Assembly: GCA_964399965.1 (NCBI GenBank)
Contig: CAYNRX010000001.1
Span: 124,001-188,000 of the forward strand
Reading direction: 5' to 3'
Length of the DNA stretch: 64,000 nucleotides
Source: UBA1381 sp964399965
Lineage (GTDB): Bacteria; Bacillota; Clostridia; UBA1381
In this document: positions 26,548 through 35,337 of the stretch, in pieces
Numbering within the stretch: position 1 is the first letter of the stretch
Layout of the letters: each line of letters starts with the position of its first letter
Made by a program: the position numbers and the translations under genes
The notes under the pieces: generated by a model
What the model was told of the DNA's origin: nothing
Database searches by the model: none
What the model saw: the letters and a program-made list of their open reading frames with translations, nothing else

Positions 26548-26774
26548 CGCTTGCAGAAGGTTCAAAAGGGAAAAGCTATAAGGTGCTTAAGATAGAGCTT
26601 TCCCCGCAGGTCAAACGCCAGCTGGAAACTCTCGGCCTGACAGTCGGAACAACGGTTAGCGTTCTTAATAAAAAACGCCGCGGAGCGCTTATAGTGAAAT
26701 TCCGCGGCACCAGGTTTGCCGTTGGTCTGCGTTTCGCCAACGGCATATTGACAGGAGGTGCGGTGAATGAATGA
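26544..26774 (+). CDS. feoA: Ferrous iron transport protein A
   Basis: 76 residues from TTG 26544, overlapping the uvrA stop; GGGGGGATCG supplies the ribosome binding site. The SH3-like FeoA fold is evident from KSYKVLKIELSPQVKRQLETLGLTVGTTVSVL and the final strand IVKFRGTRFAVGLRFANGI. FeoA is a small cytoplasmic partner of FeoB needed for Fe(II) uptake. Its end overlaps the feoB start by 8 bases. I saw no Fur box; expression probably relies on the uvrB promoter. Confidence 0.9.
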   Translation: MTLAEGSKGKSYKVLKIELSPQVKRQLETLGLTVGTTVSVLNKKRRGALIVKFRGTRFAVGLRFANGILTGGAVNE

Positions 26775-28791
26775 TATAAAGGTAGCCTTTGCCGGAAATC
26801 CCAATTGCGGAAAAACAACGCTGTTCAACGCTTATACCGGAGCAAAGCTCAAGGTTGCCAACTGGCCGGGCGTTACCGTTGAACGCAAAGACGCAGAGAT
26901 GGATTTTAAAAACATACATTTCCGCATGACCGATACCCCCGGAGCCTATTCATTGACCTCCTATACAATGGAGGAGCAGGTCACGCGCAATTTCCTCACC
27001 GGGGACAACGTTGACGCAATAATAGACGTTGCCGACGCTTCCAGCCTTGAACGCAATCTCTACCTGACATTGCAGTTGATAGAGCTGGGCAAGCCGGTAG
27101 TGCTGGCATTGAACATGATGGATATCGTTGAGGAACGGGGGATGGCTATAGACCTCCACCGTATGCCGGAGATGCTCGGGATACCGGTCGTGCCGGTAAG
27201 CGCAAGAAAACGCCAGGGACTGGAAATACTGCTTCACGCGGTTATCCACCACCTGGAAAATCCTCTTGATAAGCCGCAGCATCACCATGCACGCGGAGCG
27301 CATATCCACGACCATCATTCCGAATATACAGTCGTCTACAGCGATGAGATCGAGGATCAGATCGATCTGGTATCCGCGCTTTTGGAAAAGAAATATCCAA
27401 AGCTGGAAAATTACCGTTGGTACGCCTTAAAAACATTGGAACGCGACAGCTTCGTACTCGAAGCATATCCGATCGACTATATCCCGGAAAAGGATTACGA
27501 GCAGGAGATAATAAACCAGCGTTATGCTTTTATTGAGGAAGTTATCGCAGAATGTCTCGTCAACAAGGACGCTTCCAGTGCCAATACCGACAAGGCAGAC
27601 CGGCTCTTGACCCATTCTGTATGGGGGATACCAATGTTTCTCCTGATAATGGCCGTTGTATTTTTCCTTACATTTACGATAGGTGATTGGCTAAAAGGAT
27701 ATTTTGAGATGTTTTTAGACTTTCTAACCGGGGCTATAGGAGACTTCCTAGCCGCCGTCAATACCAGCGAGATACTTATCTCTCTGATAACTGACGGCAT
27801 TATCGCCGGCGTAGGCGGGATACTGACCTTTTTACCGAACATATTTATCCTTTTCCTTGCCCTGGCCTTTCTTGAAGACAGCGGCTACATGAGCCGCGCG
27901 GCCTATGTTATGGACGGTCTGATGTCTCGTCTTGGACTTTCGGGCAGGGCGTTCATACCAATGCTGCTCGGCTTCGGCTGTACCGTTCCGGCGGTCATGG
28001 CTTCCCGCGCGCTTGAAAACCGGCGTGACCGCATAAAAACCGTGCTGGTAACGCCATTCATGTCTTGCTCGGCCAGGCTGCCGATTTACGTATTGATATC
28101 CGGGATGTTTTTCGGCTCTTATGCAATGCTTGCCGCCTATTCAATGTACATAATCGGCATGATCACGGCAATAGCAGCCGCTAAGATCATGTCGCTGGCT
28201 GATAAAAACCACGATGAGAATACGCTTCTGATCGAGCTGCCGGAATACAAACTGCCAAACCTGCGTACTGTGGGCATATACGTTTGGGACAAGGTTCGCG
28301 ATTATCTAACGAAGGCGGGAACAACCATCTTCATCGCTTCCATGATCCTGTGGGCGCTTTTGAATTTCGGCGCCAGCGGGCTGGTAGATTCTCCGGCAGA
28401 TTCGTTCGCCGCTTACATTGGCCGGGCTGCCGTACCGTTCTTGTCGCTGGCAGGCCTGGGCAGCTGGCAGATAGCAGTGGCCCTTATCTCCGGCATAGCG
28501 GCTAAAGAAGTCGTGGTCTCCAGCATGAGCGTGCTGTATGGGATAAGTGGGATCTCCTCCGATGCAGGCATGGCTGCTCTTTCAGGTATACTGGCTCAGT
28601 CGGGCTTCACGGCAGTAAACGCCTATTCGATGATGCTGTTCTGCCTTTTATATATCCCCTGTATCGCCACTATTGCCACCATAAAACGGGAGACCTCATG
28701 GAAATACGCCCTTATTTCCATTATTATGCACCTTTTGACTGCATGGGTAGTATCGACGCTGTTCTTCCAGATAGCATCGCGAATATTTTAA
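26767..28791 (+). CDS. feoB: Ferrous iron transporter B
   Basis: 674 residues; AGGAGGTG precedes the ATG within feoA. FeoB moves Fe(II) across the membrane with a cytoplasmic G domain: G1 GNPNCGKTT (10-18), the G2 region WPGVTVER, G3 DTPGAYS and G4 NMMD. A His-rich linker (about 161-184, HHLEN...QHHHARGAHIHDHH) after the G domain may bind metal. The membrane part has the two gate regions, with MLLGFGCTVPAVMASR and ISGIAAKEVVVSSMSVLYG. No feoC follows; a palindromic repeat ends the operon. Confidence 0.97.
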   Translation: MNDIKVAFAGNPNCGKTTLFNAYTGAKLKVANWPGVTVERKDAEMDFKNIHFRMTDTPGAYSLTSYTMEEQVTRNFLTGDNVDAIIDVADASSLERNLYLTLQLIELGKPVVLALNMMDIVEERGMAIDLHRMPEMLGIPVVPVSARKRQGLEILLHAVIHHLENPLDKPQHHHARGAHIHDHHSEYTVVYSDEIEDQIDLVSALLEKKYPKLENYRWYALKTLERDSFVLEAYPIDYIPEKDYEQEIINQRYAFIEEVIAECLVNKDASSANTDKADRLLTHSVWGIPMFLLIMAVVFFLTFTIGDWLKGYFEMFLDFLTGAIGDFLAAVNTSEILISLITDGIIAGVGGILTFLPNIFILFLALAFLEDSGYMSRAAYVMDGLMSRLGLSGRAFIPMLLGFGCTVPAVMASRALENRRDRIKTVLVTPFMSCSARLPIYVLISGMFFGSYAMLAAYSMYIIGMITAIAAAKIMSLADKNHDENTLLIELPEYKLPNLRTVGIYVWDKVRDYLTKAGTTIFIASMILWALLNFGASGLVDSPADSFAAYIGRAAVPFLSLAGLGSWQIAVALISGIAAKEVVVSSMSVLYGISGISSDAGMAALSGILAQSGFTAVNAYSMMLFCLLYIPCIATIATIKRETSWKYALISIIMHLLTAWVVSTLFFQIASRIF

Positions 28792-28840
28792 AACAGTATT
28801 GTGACATAGAAAATGGAGCTGTTGCGTTAAGAAAACGCAT

Positions 28841-28993
28841 GGGGCTGCTCGATTTTAGATGCAGAACAAACGAAACGAAGGTTTGCTTGCAAACCCTTGC
28901 CCGACGGCATATGAATATATTCCGAGGGTTCGTTTCGTTCGTAGTATCAAGGCTTTAAGCCTTGATACGATCTGCGCTAAAAGCGGCAGCCCC
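28841..28993. repeat. MITE-like palindromic repeat, copy B
   Basis: Ends are GGGGCTGCTCGATTTTAGATGCAGA and its imperfect reverse complement TCTGCGCTAAAAGCGGCAGCCCC. Inside are nested stems: an AAACGAAACGAA...TTCGTTTCGTT pair and a 25-bp palindrome GTATCAAGGC-TTTAA-GCCTTGATAC. It is larger than copy A (13361-13440) but shares the CCTTGA(A/T)ACGATCTGCGCTAAAA arm. It has no coding capacity and sits between convergent feoB and murG. Confidence 0.72.
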
Positions 28994-29019
28994 ATTTTTA
29001 TACTTATTGTATCGATTTT

Positions 29020-30117
29020 TCACTTCTTGCTCATATCCTTGATAAGAGCATACATCTTTTCCAGCGCATCCGTCTGCGCCAGACTTTTTAGGGCGGCAGA
29101 CATCCGAGAAAGCTCAGCCGGATTCATTATCATACTCATCATCTTATTGTAAAGCGTTTCCGGTGTAAGCTCATCCTCGGTAATAACAGCCGCCGCCCCG
29201 TGCTTTTCAAATTCACGGGCGTTTTGCTCCTGATGGTTGCGGACAACGTTTGGCGAAGGGATAAGTATCGACGGCTTGCCCAAAGCCGCTATTTCGCTGA
29301 CCGTTATTGCCCCTGAACGCGCTATCACCAGATCAGCCGCCGACATCACCAGATGCATATTATTGATATAAGGCACGATCTGAATATCCGCCGGCAGTTT
29401 GATATCTTTGATCTGCTCCGATATCTTATCAAAATTCCTGTCTCCGGTACCAAACAGCAGCTGTATCTTTCTCTCCTCCGCTATCCTTTCCAGCATTCCT
29501 ACAACTGTTTCATTTATCCTGTCCGCACCTAGGCTGCCGCCGAATATCAGTACGAACGGCTTATCCGACAGCTTTAAAAGCTCTCGTGAACGGTGAGCAT
29601 TGGCAGAGAGGATCTCCTTGCGAACCGGGTTTCCGGTAACTACGCATTTATGACGGTTCTTCATGTGTTCAATCGTCTCTTCAAAGCTCACCGCCACATA
29701 TTCCACATACTTTTCCGCGCCCTTGACGGTCAAACCGGGATAGACATTTTGCTCATGTATAAGCGCCGGGATGCCCTCCTTTTTAGCGGCCATTGCCACC
29801 GGTCCGCTCACATAACCGCCGGTGCAGACGATGCAATCAGGCTTAAACTCCCGTATGATATTGCGGCATTCTCTGCGGGCTATCGACAGCTTCTTTAAGA
29901 CCACGAAATTCTTCACCAGATTTCTTCTGTCAAAACCGCGTATATCTATATATCTTATCTCATAGCCCTTGGCCGGGACAAGCTTTTTCTCCAGCCCTCG
30001 TTCCGTACCTATAAAAAGAGCTTCAAAGTTCTTGTCATGCGATTTTATATAGTCGGCGATAGATATAGCCGGATTTATATGTCCGCCTGTGCCGCCGCCG
30101 GCAAAAATGACTCTCAT
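29020..30117 (-). CDS. murG: UDP-GlcNAc:lipid I N-acetylglucosaminyltransferase
   Basis: 365 residues; AAGGAGG precedes ATG 30117. MurG adds GlcNAc to lipid I at the inner membrane face, giving lipid II. It is a GT-B fold protein (GT28) with the N-terminal loop FAGGGTGGHINPA, the LIHEQN segment, the second-domain loop FGGSLGAD, and the donor-binding region ITVSEIAALGKPSILIP, VVRNHQEQNA. Last gene of the cluster; it follows ftsW by 29 nt. Confidence 0.96.
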   Translation of the reverse strand: MRVIFAGGGTGGHINPAISIADYIKSHDKNFEALFIGTERGLEKKLVPAKGYEIRYIDIRGFDRRNLVKNFVVLKKLSIARRECRNIIREFKPDCIVCTGGYVSGPVAMAAKKEGIPALIHEQNVYPGLTVKGAEKYVEYVAVSFEETIEHMKNRHKCVVTGNPVRKEILSANAHRSRELLKLSDKPFVLIFGGSLGADRINETVVGMLERIAEERKIQLLFGTGDRNFDKISEQIKDIKLPADIQIVPYINNMHLVMSAADLVIARSGAITVSEIAALGKPSILIPSPNVVRNHQEQNAREFEKHGAAAVITEDELTPETLYNKMMSMIMNPAELSRMSAALKSLAQTDALEKMYALIKDMSKK

Positions 30118-30146
30118 CCTTTTTCCTCCTTTGAAAAATATTCTCT

Positions 30147-31397
30147 CTATTCAACCGGCAAATATTTTTTCGTTGAATATCGCGATATGTTGAGCATTAT
30201 CCCCATTTCGCACAGAAGCACCAGCATCGATGTTCCTCCATAGCTGAAAAACGGCAGAGAAACTCCTGTATTAGGCACGCTCGAGGTCACGACCGCTATG
30301 TTAAGGCTGACCTGTATCGCTATCTGCGCCGTTATACCGATAGCTGTCAGCATACCGAATTTATCCGGCGCATTCATAGCTATCCTTATCCCCCGCAGCA
30401 CCAAAAGCACAAACAGGGCGATTATCAGCGCAGAGCCTATGAGACCCAGCTCCTCCGATACTACGGCAAAGATAAAATCGTTGTACGGTTCAGGTATGTA
30501 ATACTTCTGTATACTCTGACCCAGCCCGCGGCCGAAAAGGCCTCCGGAGCCTATCGCATACAGTCCCTGCACGACCTGGTATCCCGTATCTTGACTGTCA
30601 ACAAACGGATCAAGAAAACTCGTTATACGGCTCCATCTGACCGGATCAAACATCTTTATCGCTATTATACCCAACGGAGCCGCAATTGCGCCGACTATGG
30701 CAAACGGTTTTATCTTCGCCCCTCCGACCACCATTACCGTAACCGCTATACCGGCAATAACTATCGCTCCGCTCAAATGCGTTTCCAGAAGCATCAGCAC
30801 CATTACTATCCCTATCCACAGTATGAACGGGATCATCCCACGGATCTTGGTTATGTCATACTTCTCATTTTCTATCAAAAGGGCAAAGAACATTGCTATC
30901 GCTATTTTCATAAGCTCCGAGGGCTGGAACATGATACCGGGAACATTCAGCCACCGCTTGGATCCATTGTATTCCCTACCCGTATACGGCAAAAGCACCA
31001 GCACCAGCATGATGGTGCAGACGATCATAAACAACGGCGCCCATTTTTTATAAAGGCTGTAATCGATCCTCGATATAAAGAACATCGCTGTAAGGCCAAC
31101 TATCGCCGCTCCAAACTGTGGAGTGAAAAAATGGTACGAGCCGCTGAATCGCCTGGCGCCCGCCGGAGCTGACGCCGAAAGCAGCATTATAAGCCCTATG
31201 CAGACCAAAAGTATTATTATCAACAGGAACGTATAATCTATCTCTCCCACGCTCCGGAAAAATCCCGTTGTGAAAAGTCCCGGCTTCACCGGCTTTTTTT
31301 GCTTCCTGCGCGGCCGCACTTCGCGCTTTTCTATAGGCGCAGGCTTTTTCCCCGCAGTCATCCCCGTTCTTGCAGTGCCGTTATATTTTCTTGCCAA
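30147..31397 (-). CDS. ftsW: FtsW/SpoVE-type peptidoglycan glycosyltransferase
   Basis: 416 residues from TTG 31397, with AGGAG 9 nt upstream. A long basic N-terminal tail (about 55 residues) precedes about ten TM helices. SEDS family landmarks include SGSYHFFTPQ, VPGIMFQPSELMKIA, GIAVTVMVVGG, a GLYAIGSGGLFGRGLGQSIQKY loop and the end VSLPFFSYGGTSML. The large EPYNDFIFAVVSEELGLIG loop is typical. It polymerises lipid II together with a class B PBP, here encoded upstream. It could serve vegetative division or spore cortex synthesis; sequence alone does not decide. Confidence 0.93.
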   Translation of the reverse strand: MARKYNGTARTGMTAGKKPAPIEKREVRPRRKQKKPVKPGLFTTGFFRSVGEIDYTFLLIIILLVCIGLIMLLSASAPAGARRFSGSYHFFTPQFGAAIVGLTAMFFISRIDYSLYKKWAPLFMIVCTIMLVLVLLPYTGREYNGSKRWLNVPGIMFQPSELMKIAIAMFFALLIENEKYDITKIRGMIPFILWIGIVMVLMLLETHLSGAIVIAGIAVTVMVVGGAKIKPFAIVGAIAAPLGIIAIKMFDPVRWSRITSFLDPFVDSQDTGYQVVQGLYAIGSGGLFGRGLGQSIQKYYIPEPYNDFIFAVVSEELGLIGSALIIALFVLLVLRGIRIAMNAPDKFGMLTAIGITAQIAIQVSLNIAVVTSSVPNTGVSLPFFSYGGTSMLVLLCEMGIMLNISRYSTKKYLPVE

Positions 31398-31409
31398 CTG
31401 CTATCACTC

Positions 31410-32417
31410 CTATATCCTTATCCCGCAGAATGCGGCTATACACAAAATCAGCGTTACGGCTGAGAACACAGCAACGATCTTTTTCTCACTCCAGCCGCAC
31501 ATCTCAAAATGATGATGTATAGGGCTCATCTTAAACACCCTTTTCCCCGTCAGCTTGAAACTCGTTACCTGTATGATAACAGAAAGAGTTTCCATAAAAT
31601 AAACAAACCCGGCAATGATGATAAATATCGGCATATCCATCCCTATAGCCATTGCCGCCACCATTCCGCCCAAAAACAGCGAGCCTGTATCGCCCATGAA
31701 TACTCTGGCAGGATATCTGTTGTATATCAAAAATCCCAAAAGGCCGCCTATCATTGCCGCTGACAGGAAATAGCAGCCCAAATGAGAAAGAACTATCGAG
31801 GCCGCCAGGAAGAATACGCTTACCACGATCGTGACGCTTGTTGCCAGCCCGTCAAGACCATCGGTCAGATTCACAGCATTTACCGTCCCCACTATCACAA
31901 ACAACGAAAACAGCCAGTAAAGCCATACCGGCATTGTCCAGACAAAATTAGTAAACGGTATCAATATCGTGTAATCAATAGACCCGTTGGCCGTCATCGC
32001 CAGCAGAAACAATACCGCCATCACCAGCTGCAATATCGCTTTTTGCCCCGAGGTAAGGCCAAGATTACGCTTTTTTATCACCTTTATGTAATCGTCTATA
32101 AAACCTATCGCCCCGAATCCCACGCCGGCCAAAAGTATTATAAGCGTTTCTATAGTATGCTCTACCGTGTAGCCGTATGTCATTATTATCGCAAACGATA
32201 TCACCACGCTTATCACTATACCGATAATGAACATTATGCCGCCCATGGTCGGGGTGCCGGATTTCTTCTGATGCCATGCAGGCCCTTCTTCACGTATCTC
32301 CTGCCCGAATTTCAGCTTATGCAGCCAAGGTATCAGTCTGATCCCCAGCGAGGCCGTTATTGCAAACGATAGCAGAAACGGCAGCGCTAAATTAACGGCT
32401 AACATTATATCAGTCAT
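31410..32417 (-). CDS. mraY: Phospho-N-acetylmuramoyl-pentapeptide transferase
   Basis: 335 residues from ATG 32417, with AGGAGG upstream; it overlaps the murF stop by 8 bases. An in-frame upstream TTG is less likely. MraY attaches phospho-MurNAc-pentapeptide to undecaprenyl phosphate, giving lipid I. The hallmark segments KSGTPTMGG, FGAIGFIDDYIK, NAVNLTDGLDGLA, VFMGDTGSLFLGG and SPIHHHFEMCGWSE are all present in a ten-helix membrane protein. ftsW follows at once; murD, usually here, is missing. Confidence 0.97.
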   Translation of the reverse strand: MTDIMLAVNLALPFLLSFAITASLGIRLIPWLHKLKFGQEIREEGPAWHQKKSGTPTMGGIMFIIGIVISVVISFAIIMTYGYTVEHTIETLIILLAGVGFGAIGFIDDYIKVIKKRNLGLTSGQKAILQLVMAVLFLLAMTANGSIDYTILIPFTNFVWTMPVWLYWLFSLFVIVGTVNAVNLTDGLDGLATSVTIVVSVFFLAASIVLSHLGCYFLSAAMIGGLLGFLIYNRYPARVFMGDTGSLFLGGMVAAMAIGMDMPIFIIIAGFVYFMETLSVIIQVTSFKLTGKRVFKMSPIHHHFEMCGWSEKKIVAVFSAVTLILCIAAFCGIRI

Positions 32418-33786
32418 GCTGTACCTCCTTGATCTTTTCCGCAACAGTTTCAAAATGCATCCCCCGAGACGCCTTTACCAGCACTGCATCGCCTGATTTA
32501 AGCTGAGAGGATACATACTCTCCCGCTCCCTCCGCTGTAGGGAACCAGAAAACGTTTTTCAGGCCGGAAGCTTCTGCTCCCGCAGCCGTTCTCTTTGCCG
32601 CTTCTCCGGCAGTTATGAGGATGTCAATACCGTTTTCAGCAACGCTTTGACCGATACCGTAATGTGCCTTATCAGCATAGCTGCCCATCTCCAGCATATC
32701 GCCCAGCACCGCAATACGCCGCCCGGCTTCCGCACCTGAGAGCACCTTAAGCGCCGCATTCATCGAATCCGGGGAGGCATTATAGCAATCGTTTATGAGC
32801 GTAATACCGTTTATCTTTTCCACATCCATACGCATTTTTGTCAGCCGGAACCCGGCAATACCTTTGCGGATATTCTCCATCGGGATACCCATTTCCCGGC
32901 CTACGCATATTGCCGCCAAGGCGTTATATATATTATGCTCCCCGGCAACGTATACCTCTATAGGATATTCGCCGCCGTCAACACAGGCTGTAAACCGCAC
33001 TCCGTCAAGTCCCAGATCCTCAATATCCTTCGCCTTCACATCACAACAAGCATTCTTGATACCGTATGATACGACCCTATAAGGCTTATCGCCGATAGTT
33101 GAAAGGAAGTCGTTATCACCGTTTACTATCAGCACATTCTTATCCGTAAAGAACGTCGTTATCTCCATCTTAGCCTTGAATATGCCCTCGCGTGAGCCGA
33201 GATTCTCTATATGCGACATGCCTATATTGGTAATCACGCCGATATCCGGCCGCACTATATCAGCCAGCCGCTCTATTTCACCGAATGCGCTCATCCCCAT
33301 TTCAATAACTGCCGCTTCATGCTCTTTTTCCAATCGCAGAGCAGTTATAGGAACGCCTATTTCATTGTTGAAATTGCCTTCGGTTTTGAGCGTATCATAC
33401 GAGGTCTCCAGCACTCCCGCTATCATATCCTTTGTTGTCGTCTTGCCAACGCTTCCTGTAACGGATACGATCGGCACACGGTACTTGTTTATGTAAAATT
33501 TAGCAATATCCCCAAAAGCCTTAAGCGTATCTGCGACCTCAATGACAACCTTGCCCTCCGGCGGTATTATCTTTTTATGCGTTATCACCGCCGCTGCGCC
33601 GCCGTCAAATGCGCTGTCTATAAAATCATGGCCATCGAACCTTTCGCCTGTTAAGGGAACGAAAAGCGTACCCTCTCCCGCTTTACGGGTGTCGGTCGTT
33701 ATCCCGTATATTTTCGTGTTCGCATCGCCTGATATCTGCTGCGAGCCGCAGGCTTTTGCGATCTCGCCGCACGTTAAACACTGCAT
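32410..33786 (-). CDS. murF: UDP-MurNAc-tripeptide-D-Ala-D-Ala ligase
   Basis: 458 residues with AAGGAGG before the ATG. It adds D-Ala-D-Ala to UDP-MurNAc-tripeptide. The Mur ligase P-loop SVTGSVGKTTTKD, the ALRLEKEHEAAVIEMGMSAFGEI region, the ITNIGMSHIENLGSREGIFKAKMEI segment and the C-terminal INDCYNASPDSM and AVLGDMLEMG motifs are diagnostic of MurF. It lies 87 nt after murE, with a small GGGAGTG/CACTCCC hairpin (33839-33862) in between but no U tract. Confidence 0.96.
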   Translation of the reverse strand: MQCLTCGEIAKACGSQQISGDANTKIYGITTDTRKAGEGTLFVPLTGERFDGHDFIDSAFDGGAAAVITHKKIIPPEGKVVIEVADTLKAFGDIAKFYINKYRVPIVSVTGSVGKTTTKDMIAGVLETSYDTLKTEGNFNNEIGVPITALRLEKEHEAAVIEMGMSAFGEIERLADIVRPDIGVITNIGMSHIENLGSREGIFKAKMEITTFFTDKNVLIVNGDNDFLSTIGDKPYRVVSYGIKNACCDVKAKDIEDLGLDGVRFTACVDGGEYPIEVYVAGEHNIYNALAAICVGREMGIPMENIRKGIAGFRLTKMRMDVEKINGITLINDCYNASPDSMNAALKVLSGAEAGRRIAVLGDMLEMGSYADKAHYGIGQSVAENGIDILITAGEAAKRTAAGAEASGLKNVFWFPTAEGAGEYVSSQLKSGDAVLVKASRGMHFETVAEKIKEVQHD

Positions 33787-33873
33787 TTTAATTGCCTCCT
33801 TATCTACCTTTTATCATTTGCCTATATAATCCGAATTAGGGAGTGAGGACTTCCCCACTCCCTGCTGAAAAGC

Positions 33874-35322
33874 CTATTTATTCATCTTTTTGAGCGCTTT
33901 ATATACCTCAACGCGCTCATCGAAATCGTATTTCTCCTTGCCTATTATCTGATACGTTTCCTGACCCTTACCGGCCAGAATGATAACATCGTCTTTTTGG
34001 GCAAAACCGAGAGCATACGCTATGGCCTCCCGCCTATCTGTTATCACCATATATTTAGCATCGGTACGTTTTATACCCTCCTCTATTTCCCGCACTATCT
34101 TCTCCGGATCCTCCGTGCGCGGATTATCCGAGGTGATTATACTGTAATCGGAAAGCTTGCCCGCGATCTCGCCCATTATCGGACGCTTCGTTGCGTCACG
34201 GTCACCGCCGCAGCCGAACATTGTGATGACCCTTCCTTTTGCAAATTCCCTGACGGTGCTTATGATATTCTCCAGTCCGTCCGGCGTGTGAGCATAGTCT
34301 ATTATCACCGTGTACGGCGTATCGGTCGGAACGACCTCTATCCTTCCCAGCACGCCATCGGCTTCCTTAAGACCGCTTTTTATCGCCTCCATATCAACGC
34401 CCACCTGCACCGATGCTCCTATCGCGGAAAGCGCATTATAGACGCTGAACTTTCCGGGAATACCTATCTCCATTTCATAGGAATTTCCCTCATGATCAAG
34501 GATGAATCGCGTTCCGCGGGCGGTAATGTCCACATCGTGCGCCCGCATTTGTGCGCCTTCTTCAAGACCGACAGTGAGTATGCTGCAGCCGGTCTTTTCT
34601 GAAACGATCCTTTTGCCCGCTTCATCATCAATGTTCACAACGCCCTTTGCCGATACCTCAAACAGCTTTGCCTTAGCTGCAAAATACGATTCCATCGTTT
34701 TGTGGAAGTCCAAATGATCGCGTGTGAGATTAGTAAATATCCCCACATCAAATTTGCAGCCATACACCCTATCAAGAGCCAGCGCATGGCTGGAAACCTC
34801 CATCACTACGTATTCTGCACCGCCCTCGGCCATCTCTGCAAAAAGCTGCTGCAATTCGAGTGCATTGGGCGTTGTGGGCGTTGTGCTCTGGGTGACAAGT
34901 ACCTTGTCGCCGATTATATTCTGATTGGTACCGATAATGCCCACGCATTTCCCGGCCTTTTCCAGAATACTTTTGATAAGGTAAGTCGTGCTTGTTTTAC
35001 CGTTAGTGCCCGTCACACCTATAAGGCAGAATTTTGATGAAGGATTATCATAAAATTCACACGCAGCCCGGGCGACAGCCTTTCTTGAGTCCCCGACGTA
35101 GCATACCGGAACATCGACATCTATTTCACGTTCGGCCACTATCAAAGCCGCCCCGTTCTGTTCAGCCATCTTTGCAAATTTATGCCCATCAGTCTCAAAC
35201 CCGGGGATACACACGAACATATCCCCCGGCTGCACCTGTCTTGAATCATACTGGATACCGCTTATCTCCACCTCCGGACAGCTTTTGTCCCAATATTCTC
35301 CTAAAGCTTTACTTGCTAACAT
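33874..35322 (-). CDS. murE: UDP-MurNAc-dipeptide ligase (third amino acid, probably meso-DAP)
   Basis: 482 residues. The ligase adds the third stem residue. The P-loop GVTGTNGKTST, VMEVSSHALALDRV, FTNLTRDHLDFH and the C-terminal motif DNPRTEDPEKIVREIEEG are present. The DNPR motif is associated with enzymes that add meso-diaminopimelate; lysine-type enzymes carry different residues, so DAP-type wall is likely. GGGGGAA precedes the ATG. Confidence 0.95.
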   Translation of the reverse strand: MLASKALGEYWDKSCPEVEISGIQYDSRQVQPGDMFVCIPGFETDGHKFAKMAEQNGAALIVAEREIDVDVPVCYVGDSRKAVARAACEFYDNPSSKFCLIGVTGTNGKTSTTYLIKSILEKAGKCVGIIGTNQNIIGDKVLVTQSTTPTTPNALELQQLFAEMAEGGAEYVVMEVSSHALALDRVYGCKFDVGIFTNLTRDHLDFHKTMESYFAAKAKLFEVSAKGVVNIDDEAGKRIVSEKTGCSILTVGLEEGAQMRAHDVDITARGTRFILDHEGNSYEMEIGIPGKFSVYNALSAIGASVQVGVDMEAIKSGLKEADGVLGRIEVVPTDTPYTVIIDYAHTPDGLENIISTVREFAKGRVITMFGCGGDRDATKRPIMGEIAGKLSDYSIITSDNPRTEDPEKIVREIEEGIKRTDAKYMVITDRREAIAYALGFAQKDDVIILAGKGQETYQIIGKEKYDFDERVEVYKALKKMNK

Positions 35323-35337
35323 TTCTATTCCCCCAAA

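Noticed and set aside
26500..26600. Fur or IdeR box for feoAB
   Set aside because: No GATAATGATAATCATTATC-like 19-mer seen; the start is inside uvrA.
33839..33862. Terminator between murE and murF
   Set aside because: GGGAGTG/CACTCCC hairpin lacks a U tract on the minus strand, and the genes are in one cluster; at most an mRNA-processing hairpin.
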